From Leptidea sinapis (lineage: Eukaryota; Arthropoda; Insecta; Lepidoptera; Pieridae), in contig NC_066292.1 in NCBI RefSeq assembly GCF_905404315.1, positions 8,990,001-9,054,000 of the forward strand: a DNA stretch of 64,000 nt, given 5' to 3'. Shown piece by piece: positions 1-12,500 of this stretch. Under the pieces are notes generated by a model that was given only the letters and a program-made list of their open reading frames with translations, was not told where the DNA came from and ran no database searches. Each line of letters starts with the position of its first letter. The stretch's first letter is position 1. A program made the position numbers and the translations under genes.

Positions 1-94
1 ACTTGAATACTTCGAAAACCAAAAAATACATTTTTAAATCGTAATGTTGTGTCACTTCCTTGATTCCCGAAATTTTCAGTGCTGCCCTCGTATA

Positions 95-250
95 TAAAAG
101 AGAATGTATGTTTGTATGTTCCCTAATAACTCCTAAACTATTCGACCGATCTCAATGAAATCTTTTGTCATAGATTTGTTGAAGCTTAAGGAAGGTTCGC
201 ATATATAATTTATATGGCAAAACAACGTTTGGCAGGTCAGCTAGGAAAAA
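95..250 (+). repeat. interspersed repeat ending in a GGCAGGTCAGCTAG-type terminus
   Basis: Starts ATATAAAAGAGAATGTATGT, includes CTCCTAAACTATTCGACCGA, and ends GGCAAAACAACGTTTGGCAG then GTCAGCTAG. The same terminus recurs near 16128 (inverted), 43200-43235 and 49090-49125. Such ends are widespread in insect genomes; the class is uncertain, possibly a non-autonomous Helitron. Confidence 0.45.
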
Positions 251-261
251 ATCACTAAGCG

Positions 262-407
262 TATGTTACAAAATTTGAAAGATGCCATTGAGTGTCAAGA
301 TGCCACAAGCATCTAATAGTTGCCGTAATAAAAAAGCTATTGTTCTTAGGTAGGTAGTATGGTATTTAGTTCGAGCGCAGCGGAGACCAATCCTTAATCT
401 AAGCTAT
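262..407 (+). repeat. unclassified repeat with copies at 4330-4495 and 4685-4790
   Basis: The stretch GCATCTAATAGTTGCCGTAA and the later GCAGCGGAGACCAATCCTTA are shared with an inverted copy at 4330-4495 and, in part, a direct copy at 4685-4790. No coding capacity. It lies about 70 bases from exon 6 of the NRF-6-like gene, in the next intron. Confidence 0.5.
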
Positions 408-478
408 AAAATTATAAAATAAGGCTGAGAAACTTTGTTACGAAAATTACATAAAATATTTCCAAAAAAAAAACTCAC

Positions 479-566
479 GTTTTCGATAAAATCCGGATTT
501 TCCGTGTAACCATAGCCGATGAATATCATGGAATGTAAGCCGAGAATCATTACCATTGTGTAGAAT
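479..566 (-). CDS. NRF-6-like gene, exon 6 (start of acyltransferase-3 domain)
   Basis: 88 bases, acceptor TTTTTTCAG and donor GTGAGT, ending in phase 0. It encodes FYTMVMILGLHSMIFIGYGY and then TENPDFIEN. This matches the first acyltransferase-3 motif of NRF-6 proteins (R-F-x-S-M-x-x-x-x-L-G-H), with the His at the expected distance from the Arg. I see no further exon between 478 and 1, so the gene continues beyond the window. Confidence 0.88.
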
Positions 567-3500
567 CTGAAAAAATAAGTGTATTTTAAATCTGTTTCAA
601 CATAAATGAAAAACAAATAATTTTACTGTTTATTTTATTTATTTATAAGTAAATAGTTATGATACACATTCTTGGAATGTGTCCTCGTATTGGTAACAAC
701 TGGGCCGAAAGTGCATCATTTATTACAAACTTGTAGAGTCTGACTAACAAATCTTGGTACTGGAATTATTTACAAACTTTTGACATGCCATCTCTAATGC
801 AACCTCAATGACTATTTAACAAATAATATCGGGATCGCTTTATTAAACCATTAATTGTCATTATAGCTAAAAACTATTTAATTTTAATTCATATTAATTG
901 TATTTGATGTATATTTAATACTTTGTTATTTTTTAAAGTGATAACCCTCACTTCTGGGATAAATTAAACAAATTAAATTTGCAAACAAAATTTATGAACT
1001 AGGCAATCGTTAAGATTTGACAGAACGACATCTCAAGTCAATTTCCTAATATCTAAATATTGGGGTTGACCAGGTTATCAACTGTAAAGTAGATCCTGTA
1101 GATGAAGCCACAACCTGAGAGTTGAACAAGACATATCAAGATCTATGAAACTTACGTTACTCGAACGTTTGGCTCAGTGGAAGAGCGCTCGCACGGAACG
1201 CAGAAGCTTGCGGGTTCGAGTCCCGCATCGTTCATAAATATTGTTTTCAAATTTAATTTGTGTATATTTGATATAATTTAATATCCTATCAATTTATACC
1301 TTTACATGGTCAATTCAACTACGTCAAACGGTCAAGGTCAATTTTCCATATCATTGCTAAATGGGACGTGACCGCGAACAGTGAGTTCGAGTTACACTCA
1401 CACTCATGAAAGACACTGACCTCCGGAAGGTCAGAAACCATCCGGTACCATCACCGATACATCATGAGTAAAACCAATTTCAATAAAAAAGTTAATAATT
1501 ATCTTTTTTTTATGGAATAGGATGACAAACGAGCGTACGGGTCCACCTGGTGTTAAGAGATCACCGCCGCCCACATTCTCTTGCAACACCAGAGGAATCA
1601 CAAGATGCCGGCCTTTAAGGAAGGCCTTATCTCTCACAAAAGCTTTAATAATTTAAATACCTAAATAATATCAACGGGGAGGTTCACTACATAAATACAA
1701 AAAACTCCATTAGTACACGTCAGTATATCAAAAACCGATTTTCATAGTTGTGCATGATTCAAAATTCCTAAAATAAATCGAATTTATCATTCATTCTATT
1801 TTTTTAATTTAATCATTTCAATATTTCTAACATTAATAATTACTATTCTCAAAATACCGAATTTAAGTAGATCGATTAACAAAATGTCCGACTCAATGAT
1901 AATTTGGAAAAATGTATTCCTTAAGTGGTCGAAGTTCACACTTAACCTACCAGTAAAGACTTGAATCCTTTACTAATACTACAGACTAATAGTAGGTGGT
2001 ACTCGATACCTAAGGAGAAGAAGAAAAATCAAAAGAATCACGTTTTTTTGAAAAACATTAAAAGTTACATATAGATTTCTAATATAATATATGCGTGACT
2101 TAATGTTCTACTAATTGAATATGAATCAAAGCCCTAATATTAACAGTTAATTCGGAGTATATAAAATCAGAATGTCGTTTTTCCGACCGAGAACCTTTGA
2201 GCGTTTGTTTTTTAAACTTATCAAAAACGGAAAACAAACAAATAGCATTACAGACTTTCGGTAAAATACATTGTGTTTTTTTCTGACTTTATAAAATTGG
2301 AATAAAATATTGCAGAGTTAACAGTATCAACTTCGTTTATTCAGTGTATAGCCAGTGTTCCAAGCAGCAGATTTTTTTAAATTGCCGCCATTACTATGCC
2401 GCTTAGCTATGGTTTTCATTAGCCAGACTCAATAAAAATCAATTTCTAACTTCAATCAATGTGTCAGCCTCAATTTTTTCAAAGGCTGTCAACTACACTT
2501 CATTCGGTTCTCTCCGCTGAATTTATAAATTATTTACAATTTATTTATTTGAATTTAAATTGAAAAAGTAAATGTTTTATAAAGCACTCTGAATATATGT
2601 AGCGTGGACTTCGTCTCGTGCTTACAAATTACACCGCAAGAATCGCATACCTCTTCCCTTGGTACACAATGCACTATTGCATCTGATCCAAGTCTTCTTT
2701 TTTTTCAGAAAGTGGGATATTTAATAGAATAAGTGGTTAAAACTTAGTATACCGTAGCATGAATTATGAGGTAAAAAATATTGTATTGGATAGAGTAAAG
2801 CTCTACAATAACGTCCACGATTATAATGATAACTCTCTTTTTTTTATGGAATAGGAGGACAAACGAGCGTACGTGTCACCTGGTGTTAAGTGATCACCGC
2901 CGCCCACATTCTCTTGCAACACCAGAGGAATCACAAGAGCGTTGCCGGCCTTTAAGGAAGGTGTACGCGTTTTTTTGAAGGTACCCATGTCGTATCGTCC
3001 CGTAAACACCGCACAAGGAAGCTTCCACAGCTTTGTAGTACGTGGAAGAACACACCTGGAAAACCGCACTGTGGAAGACCGCCACACATCCAGATGGTGG
3101 GAATGATATCCTAACTTGTTGCGTGTCGTGCGAAGGTGGAATGCAACGTTCCAGAGAAAAAACCATTATAACTTAACCTCAAATTATCACGTTTCTTAGG
3201 GTTGGAATTTTTTATGGGGAAAAAAGAAAGGGAAACGATAACAATTCGTTTCTTGCACTCGCCGGCCGCAGCCGCGGCACGTTACGCTTGGCTCGTGCGT
3301 TCTTTTAACTGTTCTAACATAACCCAACCTGACCAATATTTAAAAATTGTAGTTGATAGACCTTTGGTTCACGGTTATAGTAATCTTATTACAAGGCACA
3401 GTTTTCAAGAAAATAACGAAAAAAAAATCTATCTTCTATACCCGTAAAACACCTAAATAAAACACAGACCACAGGAACATTCATGTAACTATGATAGAAA

Positions 3501-6500
3501 TGGAAAAAACATTATAGAAAAACAGAATGAACAAAATTGGAAAAAAAAAGAAAAATAATATTTTTTTATTATTACTGGCTTTACAACTCTGGGTTCTAGC
3601 CTTTTTAGTCTAAAAAATATTATTGATGAAGATGATAAAGCCAACTGCCGCCATACAAGCGCTCATGTACCGTTTTATTTACGTGATTTACCTTGTAATA
3701 AGAGTGGAATCATTATAATCTTGGACTAAAGCGCCTAATTCGTGCTACGGAATACCCGAAGTTCAACCCGAATAAGTTTATATGGAATCTCTTCCAAAGG
3801 TACTAGATAAAGTCTCTTGCATAACAGTACCGTTATTGACCTTTTTGCTAGATATATGCACTTGCATTAAAAGTAGATTCAATTCAGAAACAATGGACAT
3901 AAGGAAGCTCATAACACAATATTTGTTTGTTTCGTTGTACGTAAAGTTCCTTGGAAATCGACATCAAATTATCATAGTATATTGCGCCTATACTTTGACG
4001 ACTTCTCATGCACTGAAGTGGCTTCAGTTTGTTCTGGGGCTGCTGCTTCGACTGCCGAAGACAGCAAACGTTGCAAATATGTCGGTCTTAGTGATTCTTA
4101 TATCCATGTGCCATTAGGCGTCGAGACACATGACTGTGGCGCCCAGAGATGCAGGGAAAATACAAAGTACTATTTACGCCTCAATAGGGCTACTCGAAAC
4201 CCAAGCGCTGGCAGCTATTTCGGATAACGAATTACCTTTTTTCAAATACGAATCAAATATTTTAACCTTGCTGCAATTTGTCGTAGCTGCAGTTTTTACT
4301 TCATGTAACGAGTAATAATGTTATGATGTTAGATTAAATATTGGTCTCCGCTGCGGTCCAACTAATACGGCACTACCTAAGAATAGTTTTACTTACTATC
4401 AATAGGTTTTTTATTACGGCAACTATTAGATGCTTGTGTGCGTGGCATCTTGATACTGTATGGCATCTTTGAAACTTTGTAACACACGCTTCGTGCAATA
4501 AAAAAAATCATTGAAATTAATAAAATACAAAATACTTCCTCACGAAATATGATCCCAGTGTCTTTCTTATTGCTTGTAGTATTGTGTATTTTTTTAAAGT
4601 AAGCAACCCGACATTTTAATTTCAATTATTAGCAATTTTAACTGAACATATAGCACGTCAACAACACACATTGTTCAAGACTGGCTAGAGTACGCACTCT
4701 TGGGCATACTATTAGTTGCCGCACTTTGCGACTACACCTGCAGTATCAAGTTGCAGCGCAGCGGAGACGAATCCTTAATCTAAGATTATGAGCGTGGTTT
4801 TGTTTCGTATAAATAGTTGTAACTATTAAAGATTTTTTTTTTATTTTCGTAACATTACGCCAGAATCCATCACAATATGTCTAATAAAATACTTATTCAT
4901 TCTGAATTGGCGATAAATCTTTTCATGTTAGAGAAGTGACAATCCAAACGACGTGACTGTGTTCCATATTAGATAATATGTTTTATTGTTTTTCATTCTA
5001 TAAATACATTTATCGTAAGCCTTAAAAGCCTTTTTAGTCGAAAAAGTTTCTTCCATATTATAAATTCGATTAGTTTTTTTTATGAAAATAAAGCCTCTCA
5101 GGATTTTTGAAAAACCCTAAAAATTTTGAGCATCACTACATTTGAGACATAAGATGTTAAGTCTCATTTGCCCAGTAATTTCACTAGCTACGGCGCCCTA
5201 CAGACCGATACACAATAATGTTTACACATTACTGTTTCACGGCAGAAAAAGGTGCCATAAACTAGCCGGCATTCTGTGCAAAGGAGCCTCCCACTGGTTT
5301 TATCTGGGCTTTTTGTGCAAAAGCTAAATTTTGGCGTTTTCGTGTACAAAAAGCGCTGTTGTATTATCATAGAACTCACATACCACTTGCTTTATTATTT
5401 TAACAGTTGTATTTTGAAATACAAAACATATCAACTTGAGTGTTTATTTGCTTTTAATGGAACAATAAACTCGTGACTTGATGGTAAAAGATCACCGCCG
5501 CCCATGCAACAGTGCTGAACACCAGACAAAACATTAGAATGATGACAGCACGGTAGATAATTGTGAGTTAAATTAAGGATACCCTATTACTGTATGCTAA
5601 AGATCTCATAAAAAACGTTCCTCATTCTCGTAAAACTACATCTTACTAAAGTAATTAAAAGTAAATGGTATTCGTATAAAAACACCCCGTCAGATCTTAC
5701 AGCGAAAAAATTATATATTATACCAGTAGAACCCGCGAAGATTTCGTTGTGTCGGCTTTTTTAACCGACTTCAAACAAGGAACAGGTTCTGAAATCGTCG
5801 GTATGTTTTTGTTACCTTAGAATTTTCGACTGGGTGAACCGATTTTGATAATTCTTTTTTTATTTGAAAGTTGGCGCTTCCGGTGCGTGGTGGAATGAAG
5901 TGGGTGTCAGGCACGCTATGTTTTTAACTATATACATAGTTATAGGTGTGATGTGCTTGTGTCATACGCGCAACGTGACGAGGCGAGAGGCGAAAGCTGG
6001 TTCGTGGCCGGAGGACATGCATTCCAAAAATAACAATAATTGTAACCAGAGTTAGAATAATTAGGTTGTATAAAAATAAGTAATTTAGACACGCTTAAAA
6101 TAGAAGTATTTGTTAAAATAGTATCTGATGTTCTGATAATAAATATTAAGACTCACCTCATGGCTTGAAAGCATTTAAATATTCCACCATCAGCGCTCCC
6201 ACCGTACTTTAAGGCTTTCCAGTTCTTCTGAATGCAGAACGCCAGCATATATCTATTTGCTAAAACATTGAAAATTACATGAACGGTCCAATCCTTTATA
6301 GTTTAGAGTCTATATACATTTGAACATAAACTTCCAATGAACGTCAAATCACGAACGACCACTTTATATTTGTCAAATCTATATTTATAGTATCCGACAG
6401 ACGTTGTTCTGTCAATAGAAAATAAATATCTAAGTATTCGGGAATAATGTAGTCTAAAGCCATCAAAAATGTGTAAGCAAAAGTAATGAGTTAAAAATGA

Positions 6501-9500
6501 AAGAAAAACGTATTTCTGAATGATTTTATAATGTGTCGTAATAAAATGATAAGGATTAATATAGAATTTGTATAAACAGCTTTTATATAATTACGCTTAT
6601 TATAAGTCATTGCCAATTTTTCAAGGTATTAAAATGGATAGAGTATGTTATCCTTAAGAGATAGACAAACGCCATAACGGACTTCTCTGTAGTAATATAT
6701 ACTACTATGAATATAAAAACTTAACAAATTATATACTAAAACCTTCCTCGAGTTTTCGCTATCCATTGGTGAAATCAGCATGAAAATCGGTGCAGTAGTT
6801 TTTAAGTTTATCGCGAACAGACAGACGCGGCTGTTGACTTTGTTTTATATATGTAGTGATTTTCAAAATACTAAGGAGCAAATGCCGAGTGTGGCTGATA
6901 CTTTAGGACTTGTCAGTCGAAACAGGTTATAGCAATAATATACAGATTCGCTGTATCTCCATGAGATCTTCTCTTCCGCACGCATTGTGCGTGTTTACTC
7001 TAGTATGTAATGTAAGTCTATGGATTTCAGTGATTTTGTCAGTAGATGTCTCTGCTTGATAAAATACTAATAAAGTTTTCGCATGAAGCAATATTTATCT
7101 ATCAACTGCTATACCGCTTACAGATTGACCCATCCGAATAAGCATTTTAAAAATCGAAGCGACGATAATCGGTGAATATATATTGGTAAATCGATTCTAA
7201 TCGAACAATCTGAAAAACTTTCATTCGAATTATTCGTTCTCAATTTTGGCTTTGAAACAAAATTTGCGTGAGTTAAATCGCTCCATGTGAACCCACAATA
7301 AGCGATGTTGGTAATGTCAGGCAGTCCAAAACCGCGTGATTCGCAAAAAAAAATTCCATGGAATTTGCCAGTAACTAATCTAATCACACTCTTAATCTTT
7401 CTAAATTCAAAGTCAAATAAACTAAGCGCTTTTGAAACGTCACTATAAATATTTCTTTTAAATGACTGAATTTACCATATTTTCGGGAAAAGTTGACCTC
7501 GTGAGACGAACATACAAGCAACTTAACGGCCACTCTATTCAATCAAATAGAGTATTTTACAATGACTGTTTAATAAATTAATTTCTAAGGTGCTGGATGC
7601 AATATAATATGAATGCGTGTTTAAATAATATAAATTACTTTGTATAAAGTAATAAATAATAAAACTCCTTTAAACATAATCTTTAAGGATATCAACGTAA
7701 AACTTTGTAACACCTCTCATATATAAATCGGTGAAGTACCATCGTGCAAGATATAAAACTCTGCCCTTTATTAATACTTTTGTAAAAGTTTTTTTTTATT
7801 TGCACGGTGAGCTAGAAATCGAAAACGTGGTTGTAAAATAGAAGGATCTGGTACTAGAGAGGCCCCGTCTACAGGTACATTACTCCATGTAAGGTTGAAC
7901 TTTTTTTGTGGCTTGTCAATTATTATTTTCATATAAACTTACCACGTTTTTCAAGTGGAGGCCAAAAGAAGTAGTAAGCTGAAGATCCAATATTCACAAA
8001 CAACAACATCAGCAGCATGATTCCAACAACAATGTCTAGCGTATCGACCGGCAGTCTATCAACCTGCGTCTTGCAGTAGCGCACTGATAATTTTTCCACC
8101 TGATTATATTACAAATACTTTTGTTATCATCTTAATAATAAACAATCTGCATTGTTCTTTTAATCGAATGAGGGGGCGACCAGTGTTAGGCTCCTTTGCA
8201 CATGATGCCGGCCAGATTATGGGTACAACAACGGCGCCTATTTCTACCGTGCCGCGTGAAACAGTAATGTGTAAACATTGTTGTGTTTCGGTCTGAAGGG
8301 CGCCGTGGCTAGTGAAATTACTGAGCAAATGAGACTTAACATCTTATGTCTCAAGTTGATGAGCGCAGTTGTAGCATCACTCGGAGGTTTTGGGTCATTC
8401 AAGAATCCTGAGCTGTGAGCGGCAGGGCATATCAATTACCATCAGCTGAATGTGTCGTCCCTTATTTTCATAAAAAAAAAACCGAACTAGTTATCTGTTG
8501 GTAAGTGATAATTGCTTCCTAAACCCTCTTGCAATACTGAAGAAATTACGTCACTGAATCGTTAAGGCAACCAGCCTTAAATTAGTGGTAAAATGCCTTG
8601 GATGTCCAGTTCGTTAGGATAATTTTTTATTTGTGGTTAAAGATCAATGCTGAAATCAGCGAGATGAATCAGCTACAAATCAGGTCAAACAGCTGTACAG
8701 AACATTATGTATTATAAATGCGCTATACGTGTGTATATATGCGCGATAAATGCTATAAGCGGGAAGTATAGTAGGGGCAGATTTTAGGAATCGTAATTTA
8801 CCACCATACCACCTAGTTTGTTCCTTCTTCTTTAGCTATCAACCGATACGTAAACTATTATTCTTGATGCTCTTAACCTGGCTTTCTTCAGCGTATCCTC
8901 GACCTGATGTTGATTTAGTTTTTACCCTTTATGCGTCGAAGAAGTGTGATTTTTACCACATTTAAAAGCGCTTGAACGTCCGCACGCTGACTGGTACTTT
9001 GTACTATACATAAAATATGAGATCACTAGTTAATATGTGGCCATATTTCTATTCTCTTATTTGGCCATTAAATTAAAATCTAAACAATATGATATGTTTT
9101 TAAAGTAAAAATAAAATAAAATAAAATTTGAATCACATCGTTCATACAATTTTGTTTTTCAAATTTTAATCCTAGATTCCTCCTAAATTAATCCTAGAAG
9201 AGAGGGTTATCACTTTAAAAACATAACATATTGTTTAGATTTTCAAGAGTGACATCTCAAGTCAATTTCCTAATATGCAAATATTGGGGTTGAGCAGGTT
9301 ATCAACTGTAAAGTAGATCCTGTATTTGAAGCCACAACTTGAGAGTTGAATAAAGTAATCAATATTTATAACGATACGTCACTCGAACGGTTAGCTCAGT
9401 TGGTTAGAGCACCGGCACAGAACGCCGGAGGTCGTGGGTTCGAGTCCTGCATCGCTCATAAAATTTTATTTGTAAATTAATATCGTAATTAATTAATTAC

Positions 9501-12500
9501 ATGTTTTTTTTTGGAAAAAGGCGGACTAACGAGCGTGACCCTGTATCACCAGGTGTTAAGTGATCACCGCTACCCACATTCTCTTACAATACCAGAGGAA
9601 TCACAGGAGTTTGTAGACCTTTAAGGAAGGTGTACGTGCTTTTTTTGAAGGTATCCATGTTATTTCGTCCCGGAAACACCACACAAGGAAGCTCCACAGC
9701 TTTGTAGTATGTGGAAGAAAGCTCCTTGAAAACCGCACTGTGGAGGACCGCCACACATCCAGATGGTGGGGATGATATCCTAATATGTGGCGTGTGGTAA
9801 TATGTGCGAAGGTGGAATTCTACGGCAGAAATCAAGTGAAACATCGCTTCGGAACACTCCCGTTATAAATGCTGTACAAGACATACATACAATGAAGGGA
9901 CGTTTCTACGCAACGCCAAGTGATTGTACACATTCAATAGAAGCGTAGGCTCAGTTATTCACCTACTTTCAAGTGCGTCAGTTAATTGATATAAAAATAT
10001 ATTTCCACAATACCTGCAATCCGTATGTTTGGTGTATGGTCGCGTTGAAGCATTCCTTCAAGGTGGCAACAGTAAGTTCTGTGACGTTGGCGTGAGTGAA
10101 GTTGATGCCGCAGTGTTGGGAACCGCACACGCCGCGGTGGAGTTTGGTGTGTTTATAGTTCTTGTAATACAGCGATGAGAAATTCTAAAACAATTACGTA
10201 CAAGCATTCAAATTCAAATATTTTGAAAAACTGTCACTAAAACGAATGCCCTAGATTTGAGAAGAATGGGCGCAACAAACTCAACGGGCTTCTGTTTTTC
10301 ATCAAAAAAAAAATGTTTACAAAGTAATATTGTACAATTAAACTTATTGTTCAATTGCCTGAGGGCGGTCGCTCTGTGGTATCACTAAGAAAGTCATTTA
10401 TGTTATAGTTACCTTTACCACACAAACGTTTTTTAACAATTCTTTTGAATATCGTAATACTTTTGCATTGAACATTTTCTGGGATCCTATGTAAAAGCAT
10501 ATACATCGCCCCACAAAAAACTTGCTAATTCGACTTAACCGAGTAGTAGGTAGGTAGGTAGGTATTATAAGCTTATGTCTGTTCCTGGTGTTAACATTAT
10601 GGTTATGACAGTTTCTCGCAAATTCACTTATTGACTGTCTCTCTCTCTCTCTTCCTGTCATAATAGTGTAGGCTTCCTTCAGCTGTCAAAACGTTTTTTT
10701 CTAATTCATCCTAACCTAGATCAGAAAAAGAAGAACCAACGTAAGAAAGAGAAGTAACGTAGCAGAAACACCAAAAAAAATCACTTTTAACAACGTTGTT
10801 GTTGGTGGTTAATATCTTTGTAAATGTAACTGAAATAAGATATTAAAGTCATCTTACAAGTTATAAGGACATTCAATTAATTTTTATAATAAAGAAAAAT
10901 AAAAAGGTGATTTGTTATTACCGTGTTTCATAAACATGAAATGAAAAATGAATAACAAGTCTTTCTTTCATACCTTAATATATTGATACAAGGGAGTATC
11001 ATCCTCAAGTAGTTCCATATCAACGATGCAGTAGACAGCGTCAGGGTCTCTCAAACATAGATCAAAGTCGTCTAACTCTGACAGAACTGGCATTGAGTAG
11101 TAGTCGAACACCTCCCTCGATCCATCTATAGGAAAAACATTGTATGATTATCATCATCATTATCATCAGCTGGAAGACATCCACTTCTGGACAAAGGCCT
11201 CCCTAAAAGATCTCCACGATTTTCAGCCCTGCGCTGTACTCATCCAACGTATTCCAGCAATCCAGTCGGCAAGTCGGGGACCCAGTGCTCTGTGAACGGC
11301 TGGATCACTTGGCGTTGCGTAGAGACGTCGCTTCATTGTGTGTCTTCTACCGCATTTATCACGGGGAGTATTCCGAAGAGCAGTTTAACTTGATTCCTGC
11401 CGCCGAATTCCACCACGACACGCAACATGTTAGGATATCATCCTCACCATCTGGATGTGTGGCGGTCCTCCACAATGCGGTTATCAAGGAGCTTTCTTCC
11501 ACGTACTACAAAGCTGTGGAATGAGCTTCCTTGTGCGGTGTTTCCGGGACGATACGACATGGGTACCTTCAAAAAAAGCGTGTACACCTTCCTTAAAGAC
11601 CGGCAACGCTCCTGTGATTCCTCTGGTGTTGCAAGAGATTGTGGGCGGTGGTGATCACTTAACAACAGGTGACCCGTACGCTCATTTGTCCTCCTATTCC
11701 ATAAAAAAAAATCTTGACCAGACCGTCGGTCCATCCCAAAACTGCGTCTTCAGGTCGCAATTCAAGGGCTTTTTTGCCCTAACGGCCATCTGTCCGTCGG
11801 ACTATGTGCCCTGCCCACTTCAGTTTCATAATCATTTGGGCTATGTCGATGAATTCTCGTCGATGGTTCTCCTACGGATCTCCTCATTTCTGATTCAATG
11901 CCTCAGGGAAACTCGGAGCCCTAGCCCTCTCCATTGCCCTATGAGCGACCATGGGCTTTCTCATCAGGCCCATAGTTAGCGACCACGTCTGTGTACCATA
12001 ATTTATCACATACAGATTGAAAACCATCGTCTTCATACACGTGAGATGTCAATGCCTCTGTTTTTTATATTTTTCAAATATAAATATTATAATGTAGTAC
12101 ATCGTCTTGTATTTTATACACGACAATGTTCGATCTTCGCGGGTCACGTACCAATGTGAAAGGCTTACATTTATTCGACAATGATTTTGTAATTCATCTC
12201 TTGTTTGAAGAGAGTATGGGTGGTGGAGATCATTTACCATATGGTGATCCGGATGTGTAATCGTTTTTAGAGTCTCGAATAAAAAAAATAAGTGAACACA
12301 TTAAAGTTTTTAAGTTAGGAAGGTTTAGATTTTAAGATACCTTTTATTAACACTAGGTTTTAAGTGACTTTGTAACTAACACATTATGATCCTTTGTTGG
12401 TTGAAATAAAGAATTTATTATTATTATTATTATATTATCAAAAACTGTTCGATACTTCCCATTTCCAAGGAGGACAAGTATCAAAGGACCGCAGTGCCCA

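Noticed and set aside
1163..1234. tRNA gene
   Set aside because: The anticodon stem does not pair, and the SINE body is present as in the other copy.
3202..3447. 81-residue open frame
   Set aside because: Low-complexity start and no recognisable domain or splice context.
9385..9458. functional tRNA gene with anticodon AGA
   Set aside because: It is the conserved head of a SINE with a shared body, and lacks the long variable arm of tRNA-Ser.
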